Assembly: GCA_030637945.1 (NCBI GenBank)
Contig: DAOWFN010000163.1
Location: 1-9,336, forward strand
Length of the DNA: 9,336 nucleotides
Direction of reading: 5' to 3'
Source: Gammaproteobacteria bacterium
GTDB lineage: Bacteria > Pseudomonadota > Gammaproteobacteria > SZUA-229
Shown here: positions 1 to 6,527 of the stretch, piece by piece
How the letters are laid out: every line of letters starts with the position of its first letter
How positions within the stretch are numbered: position 1 is the first letter of the stretch
Made by a program: the position numbers and the translations under genes
The notes under the pieces: generated by a model
The model's input: the letters and a program-made list of their open reading frames with translations, nothing else
Databases searched by the model: none
Told to the model about the DNA's origin: nothing

Positions 1-370
1 AATTAACAATATATTCGAGATTTCCTATCAATTTACCACGTGGCTCATATTCGATAATCACAACATGTTCACCACGGCCGCTTTTAATGCTGATATGTTT
101 AGCAGTTACTGTATAAATACTATTAATACTTAAGCGTTTAGCAACTAAATTTTTTAAATTATACGGTGTCAGACCTTTTACACTATTATCGGTCGATAAA
201 GAATCCATGACTTTTTTGACGCTATGATCAGTTATATATACAGGTAAAACATTCATCGCTATTACGATCTGAAACAATAAAAAAACGATAATGACAAGCC
301 AACTGATCAAGGTTAATCCTTTCTGGTTTGTTATGGGATTTGTCATGGGTCTTGTTATAGATTTTCTCAT
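1..370 (-). CDS. DUF4845 membrane protein, 5' part only
   Basis: This is the first 123 codons of a gene that continues past the left edge, open throughout. The role of the family is unknown; members usually sit between lepB and rnc in gammaproteobacteria, as would fit here. Residues 17-39 form a single hydrophobic segment (QKGLTLISWLVIIVFLLFQ...), preceded by a basic N-terminus, so an inner-membrane protein with most of its mass outside the cytoplasm is likely. The following part (VLPVYITDHSVKKVMDSL, then LTPYNLKNLVAKRLSIN, KHISIKSGRG and GKLIGNLEY) matches what I know of DUF4845. The start at 370 has a GAGG ribosome site at 379-382, eight bases upstream. Met9 (346) is an alternative, because most homologues have a shorter N-terminus. 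The gene starts 14 bases after the lepB stop, so it is very probably co-transcribed with lepB. Confidence 0.8.
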   Translation of the reverse strand, partial: MRKSITRPMTNPITNQKGLTLISWLVIIVFLLFQIVIAMNVLPVYITDHSVKKVMDSLSTDNSVKGLTPYNLKNLVAKRLSINSIYTVTAKHISIKSGRGEHVVIIEYEPRGKLIGNLEYIVN

Positions 371-384
371 GATGACTACCTCGC

Positions 385-1185
385 TTACTTGATTAAGTTT
401 CCAATGCGATCAAAATGCATCTCATCACTAAAATGCATCCAGATCATAAAAGCTTTGCCTATTAAATTACTTTCAGGTACAGGCCCCCAAACGCGACTAT
501 CATTACTATTGTCACGATTATCACCCATTACAAAAAACATCCCTTCGGGCACAATATATTCACCCTGTAAATTATTTGGTCTTGCCGGCATTAATAATAT
601 CGCATGCTCTGCACCTTCTAACGCTTCACTATACTCACTAGCGGATGTCTGGCCCGGACCTTTATATTGACCGACGAAATCTCTTGCTACCGGTTTGCTA
701 TTCACGTAAAGAACCTTGTTGAAATACGCTATCTTATCCCCTGGTAAACCGATAACACGTTTTATATAATCCAGACTTGGATCACGTGGATAACGAAAGA
801 CAACAACATCGCCTCTTTCAGGTGAATTGTATTCTACGATTTTTTTGTTTAACACCGGTATTTTGATGCCATAGGCAAATTTATTAACCAGAATAAAATC
901 ACCGATATACAGTGATGGCAACATGGAGCCTGAAGGAATTCGAAACGGCTCTACAACAAAGCCACGGAGCAGGAAAACGATCAGCAACACAGGAAAGAAG
1001 GATTTAGAATATTCGACAATAACAGGCTCTTTACCTTTACGGCTGACCTCAACGCCTTGATGAACCTCAGTTGACTCTTGTATGATCTGTTCACGTCTTG
1101 GCTTCAGATACCATGTATCGATCAACCAGACGATCCCGGTAAATACGACGGCAACAAATAAATAAAAAGAAAAATCAATAATCAT
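385..1185 (-). CDS. lepB: Signal peptidase I
   Basis: This 266-residue inner-membrane serine protease removes signal peptides from exported proteins at the periplasmic face. Two N-terminal membrane segments are visible, about residues 5-24 and 62-78. They are separated by a polar cytoplasmic loop containing PRREQIIQES. Box B (RIPSGSMLPSL) supplies the nucleophile Ser87. Box D (YIKRVIGLPGD) supplies the general base Lys142. Box E is GDNRDNSNDSRVWGPVP at 221-237. Length and residue spacing suit a gammaproteobacterial LepB, although E. coli LepB is longer (324 residues). The protein is complete, and all catalytic boxes are intact. The gene lies 46 bases after lepA, the conserved lepA-lepB pair. 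The ribosome site is poor (ACGGAA directly before ATG), so translation may depend on coupling or on weak pairing. Confidence 0.97.
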   Translation of the reverse strand: MIIDFSFYLFVAVVFTGIVWLIDTWYLKPRREQIIQESTEVHQGVEVSRKGKEPVIVEYSKSFFPVLLIVFLLRGFVVEPFRIPSGSMLPSLYIGDFILVNKFAYGIKIPVLNKKIVEYNSPERGDVVVFRYPRDPSLDYIKRVIGLPGDKIAYFNKVLYVNSKPVARDFVGQYKGPGQTSASEYSEALEGAEHAILLMPARPNNLQGEYIVPEGMFFVMGDNRDNSNDSRVWGPVPESNLIGKAFMIWMHFSDEMHFDRIGNLIK

Positions 1186-1231
1186 TTCCGTTTCACAATA
1201 AAATCGTTGATAGAAGTTTAGGCGTTATTTA

Positions 1232-3022
1232 CTAATTATCTACTTTTAAGACAGCTAAAAAGGCTTCTTGAGGTATTTCCACTTTACCGAACTGCTTCAT
1301 CCGCTTTTTACCTTTTTTCTGTTTTTCCAGCAGCTTACGTTTACGGGAGACATCACCGCCATAACACTTTGCCGTCACATTTTTACGCAGTGCTTTAACC
1401 GTAGAGCGGGCGATAATATTTCGACCAATCGCAGCCTGAATGGCAATATCAAACATCTGACGGGGAATCAATTCGCGCATTTTATCGACCACATCACGTC
1501 CGCGCCTGATGCTCACATCACGATGCGCAATGATAGACAGTGCATCAACTCGTTCATTGTTAATTAGAATATCTACTTTAACCAGATCTGCAGCCTGAAA
1601 ACGATCAAATTCATAATCAAATGATGCATAACCTCGACTAACCGATTTTAATCGGTCAAAGAAATCGAGTACTACTTCACTTAACGGCATATCGTACTGC
1701 AATGAAACCTGGCTACCCATGTACTGCATGTTTAATTGCACACCACGTTTTTCGACACAGAGTGTTATTACGTTACCAACATAGTCCTGCGGCACCAGAA
1801 TATTTGTTTTGATGATTGGCTCACGTAGTTCTTCTATGAAATTAACCTCAGGCAGGTCTGCCGGGTTATGGATTTCAAACACTTCGCCTTTCGTATTCAG
1901 CACCTGATATACCACAGTCGGTGCCGTCGTTATTAGATTTAGATCATACTCTCGTTCCAGTCGTTCCTGTATGATCTCCATGTGCAACATACCAAGGAAA
2001 CCGATACGAAAACCAAGTCCTAAAGCAGAAGAATTTTCTGGCTCATAATGCAGAGACGCATCATTTAAGGTTAATTTTTCAAGCGAATCGCGAAAATCAT
2101 TGTAATCATCTGAGCTCACAGGAAACATTCCCGCAAACACGCGAGGCTGTACCTGCTTAAAACCTTCGAGCGGCTCACTCGCCGGGTTATCCGTCATGGT
2201 GATGGTGTCACCTACTTTAGCAGAGTCGATCTCCTTGATACTGGCGATGATGTAACCCACCTGACCTGCAGATAAATCATCACGGTTTTCGCGTTTAGGG
2301 GTAAACACGCCCACTTTATCGACCAGGTAACTGCGTTGCGTAGACATCACGGTCATTTTTTTACGCGGCGTCATTATGCCTTGCATTACACGGACAAGAA
2401 TAATGACACCAACGTACGAATCAAACCATGAGTCAATGATCAGCGCCTGTAACGGTGCATCTACGTCACCTTCTGGCGGAGGAATTTCAGCAACGATTTG
2501 CTCCATCAATTCGTGGATACCTTCCCCTGTTTTTGCACTGACGCGTAAAGCATGACTGGCATCGATGCCGATAACTTCCTCGATCTCCTCACAGACACGA
2601 TCTGGATCAGCTGCCGGCAAGTCAATCTTGTTTAACACCGGAACAACTTCCAGCCCCTGTTCTATCGCTGTATAACAGTTTGCGACACTCTGCGCCTCGA
2701 CACCCTGCGAAGCATCAACAATTAGCAACGCGCCTTCACAAGCAGCTAAGGAACGCGAAACCTCATAGGAGAAATCCACATGACCCGGCGTATCAATGAA
2801 ATTCAACTGATACGTTTCACCATCATCGGCGTGGTAATTTAAAGTAACGCTTTGAGCTTTGATAGTGATACCGCGCTCACGTTCCAGGTCCATCGAATCC
2901 AGCACTTGCGCTTCCATCTCGCGCTCGCTTAAACCACCACAAGACTGAATCAATCGATCCGCCAGTGTTGATTTGCCATGATCAATATGCGCGATAATAG
3001 AAAAATTACGGATGTTTTTCAT
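1232..3022 (-). CDS. lepA: Elongation factor 4 (EF4/LepA), ribosome-associated GTPase
   Basis: LepA is a translational GTPase that binds the ribosome and is implicated in back-translocation or ribosome biogenesis. With the ATG at 3022 the protein has 596 residues, close to the 599 of E. coli, and begins MKNIRNFSIIAHIDHGKS exactly as the family does. G1 is AHIDHGKS at 11-18. The switch region is RGITIKAQSV at 50-59. G3 is DTPGH at 77-81 with catalytic His81, and G4 is NKID at 131-134. The LepA-specific C-terminal tail (KCYGGDVSRKRKLLEKQKKGKKRMKQ in pieces, then PQEAFLAVL) is intact. An in-frame TTG at 3064 would add 14 residues absent from the family. Those bases are better explained as a promoter, so I reject that start. 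No Shine-Dalgarno sequence precedes the ATG. The gene is followed closely by lepB. Confidence 0.97.
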   Translation of the reverse strand: MKNIRNFSIIAHIDHGKSTLADRLIQSCGGLSEREMEAQVLDSMDLERERGITIKAQSVTLNYHADDGETYQLNFIDTPGHVDFSYEVSRSLAACEGALLIVDASQGVEAQSVANCYTAIEQGLEVVPVLNKIDLPAADPDRVCEEIEEVIGIDASHALRVSAKTGEGIHELMEQIVAEIPPPEGDVDAPLQALIIDSWFDSYVGVIILVRVMQGIMTPRKKMTVMSTQRSYLVDKVGVFTPKRENRDDLSAGQVGYIIASIKEIDSAKVGDTITMTDNPASEPLEGFKQVQPRVFAGMFPVSSDDYNDFRDSLEKLTLNDASLHYEPENSSALGLGFRIGFLGMLHMEIIQERLEREYDLNLITTAPTVVYQVLNTKGEVFEIHNPADLPEVNFIEELREPIIKTNILVPQDYVGNVITLCVEKRGVQLNMQYMGSQVSLQYDMPLSEVVLDFFDRLKSVSRGYASFDYEFDRFQAADLVKVDILINNERVDALSIIAHRDVSIRRGRDVVDKMRELIPRQMFDIAIQAAIGRNIIARSTVKALRKNVTAKCYGGDVSRKRKLLEKQKKGKKRMKQFGKVEIPQEAFLAVLKVDN

Positions 3023-3034
3023 TAAAAATATAGT

Positions 3035-3064
3035 GTTATAAAACTGGTTTAATCTGTCTGTCAA
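3035..3064 (-). promoter_or_regulatory. Sigma-70 type promoter for lepA-lepB, nearly leaderless
   Basis: On the minus strand a perfect -35 hexamer TTGACA (3064-3059) is followed by an 18-base spacer and the -10 hexamer TATAAC (3040-3035, five of six consensus bases). Only 12 bases separate the -10 from the lepA ATG at 3022, so a start point about 7 bases past the -10 would leave a leader of roughly 0-6 bases. This agrees with the lack of a ribosome site before lepA. The promoter sits in the 51-base gap after the glutaredoxin-like gene. The hexamers and spacing are seen directly; activity is inferred. Confidence 0.55.
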
Positions 3065-3073
3065 AAACGCTAT

Positions 3074-3328
3074 CTAATGGCTATTTTTGTCGATAGCATT
3101 TAACAACAACTCAGAATCAAGAAAATACTCACAAAGTGTTTCATTATTTAAAGTTAATACTGGCACTTTATTGCCATGTAACCGTACAAGCTCAGGCTCG
3201 TTATCAATATATTGACGTTTGACCGTAATACCATACCTTTCGATAAACGGCCTTAACTCTTCTTCCATCGCCTCACAGAGCGGGCAATTACTACGTGAAT
3301 AAAGTATGAAATCCAAAGGTATTCTCAA
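3074..3328 (-). CDS. Glutaredoxin-like thioredoxin-fold protein (DUF836 type)
   Basis: This small cytosolic protein of about 84 residues has a thioredoxin fold. The first strand (LDFILYSRSNCPLCEAM) carries the redox pair Cys15-Cys18 in a CPLC motif. A helix rich in Glu follows, then strand IDNEPELVRLHGNKVPVLTLNN with the cis-proline Pro56 that ends the active site. Members of this family (PF05768-like) are thought to be thiol-disulfide or glutathione-dependent oxidoreductases, but the partner is unknown. No ATG start is available: the frame is closed upstream by a TAG, and the likely start is TTG at 3328, or a second TTG at 3316 (residue 5), which would still retain the whole fold. The gene lies between the rseC terminator and the lepA promoter, so it may be its own unit or read through from either side. 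Confidence 0.8.
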   Translation of the reverse strand: MRIPLDFILYSRSNCPLCEAMEEELRPFIERYGITVKRQYIDNEPELVRLHGNKVPVLTLNNETLCEYFLDSELLLNAIDKNSH

Positions 3329-3361
3329 TCGATTCAGCTATAAAAATTCAGCTGCAGACAT

Positions 3362-3383
3362 AAAAAAAACCGGCATAACCGGT
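3362..3383 (-). terminator. Rho-independent terminator after rseC
   Basis: Read on the minus strand, a 5-bp stem ACCGG / CCGGT with a 5-base loop (TTATG) runs directly into eight T residues (3369-3362). It lies 57 bases past the rseC stop and 33 bases before the TTG of the glutaredoxin-like gene. It would close the rpoE-rseABC transcript and separate it from the lepA side. The stem is short but GC-rich, so leakage is possible. Confidence 0.65.
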
Positions 3384-3440
3384 ACTTCCCGCGAACTATT
3401 TTGCCATGATAACATCCGTCAAAGTCTTACTCGACGAGCT

Positions 3441-3908
3441 CTACTTCTGGAGTTTACCATGCTGAAGGATTTTTCTCAGAACAACCGGGGAGAAATGTTG
3501 AGCGCTTGACTGGCGCTGGAAATACCATTTTGACAATAAAAAACCAAAAATCAGCCCCGCGATGGAAAACCCCGCAATAACAAGGTCACGAGACTGTAAA
3601 GACAAAGATAAGAAAAAGTCGAAGAAAACAGCAAAGATCAACATAAACGCAATAGGTAAAATATACATCACCATCGAACCCTTAAGCATCGCGTCTTCGG
3701 GGATGCCAACAACAACCGTGTCTCCTGCAACGGCACTAACGCTATTATCTACCTGAAAGCGGGTAAATTTCCGCCCTACGACTTTTGACAGGAGTGACGT
3801 GCCGCAGCCTTTATTTACAGCACAACTTCCACATGCAGATTTAGTTTTGGCCTGAAGGACCAACTGGTCACCTATCACCTCAACAACCTCTGCCTGTTCT
3901 TCAATCAT
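3441..3908 (-). CDS. rseC: SoxR-reducing system / sigma-E operon protein RseC (MucC)
   Basis: This 155-residue inner-membrane protein is the fourth gene of the sigma-E operon. In E. coli RseC affects sigma-E weakly and takes part in reducing SoxR. The N-terminal cytoplasmic domain carries the family cysteine cluster CGSCAVNKGC (Cys26, Cys29, Cys35), which resembles the E. coli CSSCASRAGC segment. A strand region (AGDTVVVGIPEDAMLKGS) leads into two membrane helices at about 79-103 and 109-128, and the C-terminus is polar. Length and order match the family (E. coli 159). The ATG start follows the rseB stop by 17 bases, without a convincing ribosome site, so coupling to rseB translation is likely. 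Confidence 0.93.
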   Translation of the reverse strand: MIEEQAEVVEVIGDQLVLQAKTKSACGSCAVNKGCGTSLLSKVVGRKFTRFQVDNSVSAVAGDTVVVGIPEDAMLKGSMVMYILPIAFMLIFAVFFDFFLSLSLQSRDLVIAGFSIAGLIFGFLLSKWYFQRQSSAQHFSPVVLRKILQHGKLQK

Positions 3909-3925
3909 CTCTATTTACTGCATGC

Positions 3926-4942
3926 TTAAGGCATCTTAACGGCTGACTGAGCCATCAACTGCACTGTCTTTTCCGGCACTTCCCCCACGACGGTAACGAA
4001 AAAGTCACCCACGGCATGGCCAAAAGCATTAACCGCTCCCATCGAAGATGCACCCTGTAAGTGTTTACCGTTTCCCTTGTTTTTTTCAATGAAAACAGAA
4101 ACAGATGCCAGTCCATCAGAATACACCAGGTGCTGTAAGTCCGGTGAAGTATTTGTACTGTCACCCGCCACAGCCTTATCACTCTCTGAAGCATTTATGG
4201 CTGATGGTTGCAGATAACGCATGGTATTTTGCGTAAGCATAAACCCACTGGGTAAACGCTGAACTTCCCATTCAATCTTAGCGGTTTTTCCCCGGTCAGT
4301 TTCCGTTTCATCCATTATCTGTTGATTAAAACGTGCAAACTGCTGCAGATCAAACCCATGAGAAGACGCTCCTGATGAGTATTCCAAAGAGGTAAACATC
4401 ATTTGTTCAACAATCTCATCGTTCTCGGAGACCAGGTCACAACGCAGCAACATCCCGGTTTCTTTGTCTATCCAGTATCTATAGCCATAACGGTATTGAT
4501 CTCTAGGCAACAGATCAACCACCAAAGTCTGATGGCTCGCGATACGATCATCTTCCAGGCGAGTCATCGAATAAAACGACTCAAGTTGATCAATATTTTC
4601 AGGCAACTGCTGGTGTAGCGATTGTTGTTTGCTGGCACGCCTTACCGTGACTAACCTACGCTCAGGGTAAACTGAGATGATACGATCATTGTGCCGGAGT
4701 ACCTGCTTTTCCTCACCATTAAGTGATTCCAGGCGCTCCCAGATACCTTGCTCACCGACACCGTGTGTAACACGCAAAGCCGAAAGCTTATCTGACTTCC
4801 TTAAGATAAACGTACCGTGATAATTTTGATTCTGATCAGCATCTGACATGCGTTTTAACATGTCGAACAAGTCATCCGCAAAACTGTTCGTGCTCACTAA
4901 GCCAAGAAGGATAACGACTGCAATGTTTGTAAAAGAAAGCAT
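3926..4942 (-). CDS. rseB: Sigma-E regulatory protein RseB (MucB), periplasmic
   Basis: RseB binds the periplasmic tail of RseA, shields it from DegS, and is thought to release it when it senses mislocalised lipids or lipopolysaccharide. The 338-residue protein starts with a signal peptide (hydrophobic core IAVVILLGLV, cleavage expected after Ser20-Phe-Ala22). The large N-terminal domain follows, with NYHGTFILRKSDKLSALRV, ERLESLNGEEKQVLRHND and VYPERRLVTVRR. The smaller C-terminal domain includes WEVQRLPSGFMLTQNTMRYL, LVYSDGLASVSVFIEK and the closing GHAVGDFFVTVVGEVPEKTVQLMAQSV-like segment. It is slightly longer than E. coli RseB (318); the extra residues fall around 250-270 (SESDKAVAGDSTNTSPD), a low-complexity linker. 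An in-frame TAA four codons upstream makes the ATG at 4942 secure, although no ribosome site is visible. Confidence 0.95.
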   Translation of the reverse strand: MLSFTNIAVVILLGLVSTNSFADDLFDMLKRMSDADQNQNYHGTFILRKSDKLSALRVTHGVGEQGIWERLESLNGEEKQVLRHNDRIISVYPERRLVTVRRASKQQSLHQQLPENIDQLESFYSMTRLEDDRIASHQTLVVDLLPRDQYRYGYRYWIDKETGMLLRCDLVSENDEIVEQMMFTSLEYSSGASSHGFDLQQFARFNQQIMDETETDRGKTAKIEWEVQRLPSGFMLTQNTMRYLQPSAINASESDKAVAGDSTNTSPDLQHLVYSDGLASVSVFIEKNKGNGKHLQGASSMGAVNAFGHAVGDFFVTVVGEVPEKTVQLMAQSAVKMP

Positions 4943-4992
4943 TAGCTGTACACGTTAGAAATAGACATTGATGTCAGCTCAGCTTCAATGGC

Positions 4993-5574
4993 TTATTTTT
5001 CAGCCTCATAACTAACTGCTCTTACGAAAGGTAAGCGACCTTGCAAAGTATCCTGAGTCGCATATTCCAGATGTTGATTGATATAAGGTTTTATATCGTT
5101 TGCATTTTCAGCTGTTGATTTAACACCTGCTGATTTAACATCTGCGGTCATAACTGCAGGCTGCTGCTCAACATTTTTGGCGACTGGCGAAACCCCGCCT
5201 GTCTCCTGATCAGATAGAGTAACAACCATAACCACAGCAACTGAAGCTGCTACTGCCATGCCTGCGGCAGGCCTAAACCAGGCGGCCAAATCCCAACCAC
5301 CAGAGATAGCTTTAGATGGCGATCCAGCCTCTTCTCGAATCTGGCTTGTCTGTTCTGCAATATTTTCATCTGCCAGCGCTTCTCGTACTGCATGGCTTAC
5401 ATCGACGAAAGAAGAATCGCTGAGTTCACCGCGCATCACGCCACCCATCATCTGATAACGTTGTGCGACTTTTGCATCTTCAGGTTCAGATGACAAAGAA
5501 AATGACATTAATTCATCTCGATGCATATCATTATCAAGAAAAGCTGAAATTCTTTCTTTACTCTTATCTGTCAT
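4993..5574 (-). CDS. rseA: Anti-sigma-E factor RseA (MucA), inner membrane
   Basis: RseA holds sigma-E inactive at the membrane until stepwise cleavage by DegS and RseP frees it. From the ATG at 5574 the protein has 193 residues. Numbering below includes the extra GTG-derived Met of a 5577 start. Residues 5-50 (KERISAFLDNDMHRDEL ... RYQMMGGVMRGE) form the sigma-binding domain. Residues 103-121 (PAAGMAVAASVAVVMVVTL) form the single membrane helix. The periplasmic tail ends in the conserved block INQHLEYATQ ... GRLPFVRAVSYE that RseB recognises in known systems. A GGTGA site lies about 7 bases before the ATG, which favours it over the preceding GTG. The tail contains a short in-frame tandem repeat. 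The rpoE-rseA gap, 126 AT-rich bases, is longer than the 30 or so typical of E. coli. Confidence 0.94.
   Translation of the reverse strand: MTDKSKERISAFLDNDMHRDELMSFSLSSEPEDAKVAQRYQMMGGVMRGELSDSSFVDVSHAVREALADENIAEQTSQIREEAGSPSKAISGGWDLAAWFRPAAGMAVAASVAVVMVVTLSDQETGGVSPVAKNVEQQPAVMTADVKSAGVKSTAENANDIKPYINQHLEYATQDTLQGRLPFVRAVSYEAEK
5116..5145 (-). repeat. Two tandem 15-bp copies inside rseA
   Basis: On the plus strand tgatttaacacctgc is followed directly by tgatttaacatctgc, with 14 of 15 bases identical. In the RseA reading this encodes ADVKS-AGVKS at about residues 146-155 of the periplasmic linker between the membrane helix and the RseB-binding block. It keeps the frame and probably arose by slippage. 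Confidence 0.85.
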
Positions 5575-5703
5575 CACTCATCACCGTATATAACCATTAA
5601 TACCATTATCTAATTCTTTTAACTTTCACTATTTATAGCAAATCTAAAATTCTTTACTTCCAATGTTCTCATATTCCCATATCTAAAAATCGAAGCCTGT
5701 CCC

Positions 5704-6312
5704 TCATGCAAAACTATTTGATACATGACGGCTATCATCATCCAACATCGGCTCCAGTTTCTCGTCTATCGCTTCACGGGCACGAAATATTCGTGAACGC
5801 ACAGTACCAATAGGGCAATCCATCACTGCAGCGATCTCTCCATAACTCAAACCTTCAATCTCCCGTAAAGTAATCGCCTCTCGCAGATCAGAAGGCAGTT
5901 CATTTATCGCCTGATAAATGGTCGACTCAAGTTCTGTCGCCAGCGCTTCACGTTCAGGCGATGCATACTCTTTTAGCCACTCACTTGCACCGTAATCCTC
6001 TGCATCCTGCACATCTATACTGTTAACAGGGCTCTTTCGCGACTGCGAAACCAGATAATTCTTCGCCGTATTTATCGCAATACGGTACAACCATGTGTAA
6101 AATGCACTCTCACCGCGAAAATTAGGCAGCGCGCGGTAAGCTTTTATAAATGCATCCTGCACCACATCCGGCACATCCGACTGATTCCTTAAAAATCTGG
6201 AAACCAGCTTGGACAGGCGCAACTGATATTTCAAAACAAGCAAATCAAATGCTTTTTTGTCGCCCTGTTGCACACGAACTACCAGCTCCTGATCTATCTC
6301 ACGTTCGCTCAT
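5704..6312 (-). CDS. rpoE: RNA polymerase sigma-E factor (ECF family; RpoE/AlgU)
   Basis: This 202-residue ECF sigma factor directs transcription of envelope-stress genes and usually its own operon. Region 2 spans about 25-91, with the hallmark blocks DVPDVVQDAFIKAYRALPNFRGESAFYTWLYRIAINTAKNYL split over core binding and -10 recognition. A linker of about 40 residues follows. Region 4 spans about 133-183, with the helix-turn-helix LSYGEIAAVMDCPIGTVRSRIF that reads the GGAACTT-type -35. Identity to E. coli RpoE in these blocks is very high. The C-terminus is about ten residues longer (DDDSRHVSNSFA). The start ATG has a good AGAGG site five bases upstream. Its first bases ATGA also form the stop of a possible leader ORF, hinting at translational coupling. 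It is the first large gene of the rpoE-rseABC operon. Confidence 0.97.
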   Translation of the reverse strand: MSEREIDQELVVRVQQGDKKAFDLLVLKYQLRLSKLVSRFLRNQSDVPDVVQDAFIKAYRALPNFRGESAFYTWLYRIAINTAKNYLVSQSRKSPVNSIDVQDAEDYGASEWLKEYASPEREALATELESTIYQAINELPSDLREAITLREIEGLSYGEIAAVMDCPIGTVRSRIFRAREAIDEKLEPMLDDDSRHVSNSFA

Positions 6313-6374
6313 CGAATCCTCTCAAAATTGAGCGACGTATCACCCTGTATTCTGTGACTGGTCAGTCTCACCAT
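6309..6374 (-). CDS. Possible 21-codon leader peptide upstream of rpoE
   Basis: On the minus strand an ATG at 6374 opens a 21-codon frame (MVRLTSHRIQGDTSLNFERIR) whose TGA stop overlaps the rpoE ATG as ATGA. The frame stays open back to a TAA near 6434, with TTG and GTG as other possible starts. A GGGA sits just before the ATG, better spaced for the GTG. In E. coli a leader ORF overlapping the rpoE start, reported as rseD, is translationally coupled to rpoE. This could be a functional counterpart, but I see no sequence similarity that I can vouch for. The overlap is partly forced because rpoE starts ATGAG. Only a transcript starting upstream of the sigma-E promoter candidate would carry the whole ORF. 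Confidence 0.35.
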   Translation of the reverse strand: MVRLTSHRIQGDTSLNFERIR

Positions 6375-6380
6375 AGTTCC
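6353..6380 (-). promoter_or_regulatory. Candidate sigma-E autoregulatory promoter of rpoE-rseABC
   Basis: On the minus strand GGAACTA (6380-6374) is followed, 16 bases after the A, by TCACA (6357-6353). The known sigma-E consensus is GGAACTT, about 16 bases, then TCTGA or TCTAA, so the -35 fits at six of seven positions and the -10 keeps the leading TC and final A. The predicted start near 6346 gives a leader of about 34 bases to the rpoE ATG, including the AGAGG site. Autoregulation by sigma-E is the rule in this operon. The promoter lies inside the possible leader ORF. Confidence 0.55.
6356..6367. repeat. Dyad GACTGGTCAGTC in the sigma-E promoter spacer
   Basis: Perfect 5-bp arms GACTG and CAGTC are separated by GT. 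The dyad overlaps the spacer and -10 of the sigma-E promoter candidate. A related dyad, GAATGGTCATTC, matching at 10 of 12 positions, lies at 6488-6499. Such a pair could be operator half-sites, but length alone does not prove this. Confidence 0.4.
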
Positions 6381-6414
6381 CAATGTTTTATAAGTTTTTA
6401 TGTTTTTTACAATT

Positions 6415-6464
6415 AAGGCAATTCTGGTTAATTATCATGAAGTTCTGCGAGATTACAAGCACAC
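6415..6464 (-). repeat. Left arm of large imperfect palindrome (uninterrupted copy)
   Basis: Read on the minus strand, this 50-base arm runs from GTGTGCTTGTAATCTCGC through AGAACTTC to ATGATAATTAACCAGAATTG and CCTT. The same sequence occurs inverted on the plus strand at 6528-6545 (16 of 18 bases) and 6651-6681 (29 of 32 columns with one gap). The arm points toward rpoE. It is contiguous, so it shows the likely pre-insertion form of the other arm. The palindrome centre is near 6494-6496, where the dyad GAATGGTCATTC (6488-6499) lies; weaker similarity continues inward. Confidence 0.85.
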
Positions 6465-6527
6465 ATATTCAAGGCATATTTTACGATGAATGGTCATTCC
6501 CTTCATAAGAAATATAACGCTGAAGAG

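Noticed and set aside
389..670. Plus-strand ORF opposite lepB, and similar ORFs opposite lepA, rseC, rseB, rseA, rpoE, nadB and rhdA
   Set aside because: These are antisense or frame shadows of strongly conserved genes, with no domain content.
3023..3064. Extended LepA N-terminus from a TTG start
   Set aside because: The 14 extra residues are absent from the family, and the bases form a TTGACA...TATAAC promoter.
5575..5577. GTG start for rseA one codon before the ATG
   Set aside because: The ATG has a better-spaced GGTGA site; the difference is one residue.
6415..6450. GAACTT on the minus strand as a second sigma-E -35 upstream of rpoE
   Set aside because: No TC-starting -10 lies 15-17 bases downstream, and the right-arm copy changes the motif to GAATTT.
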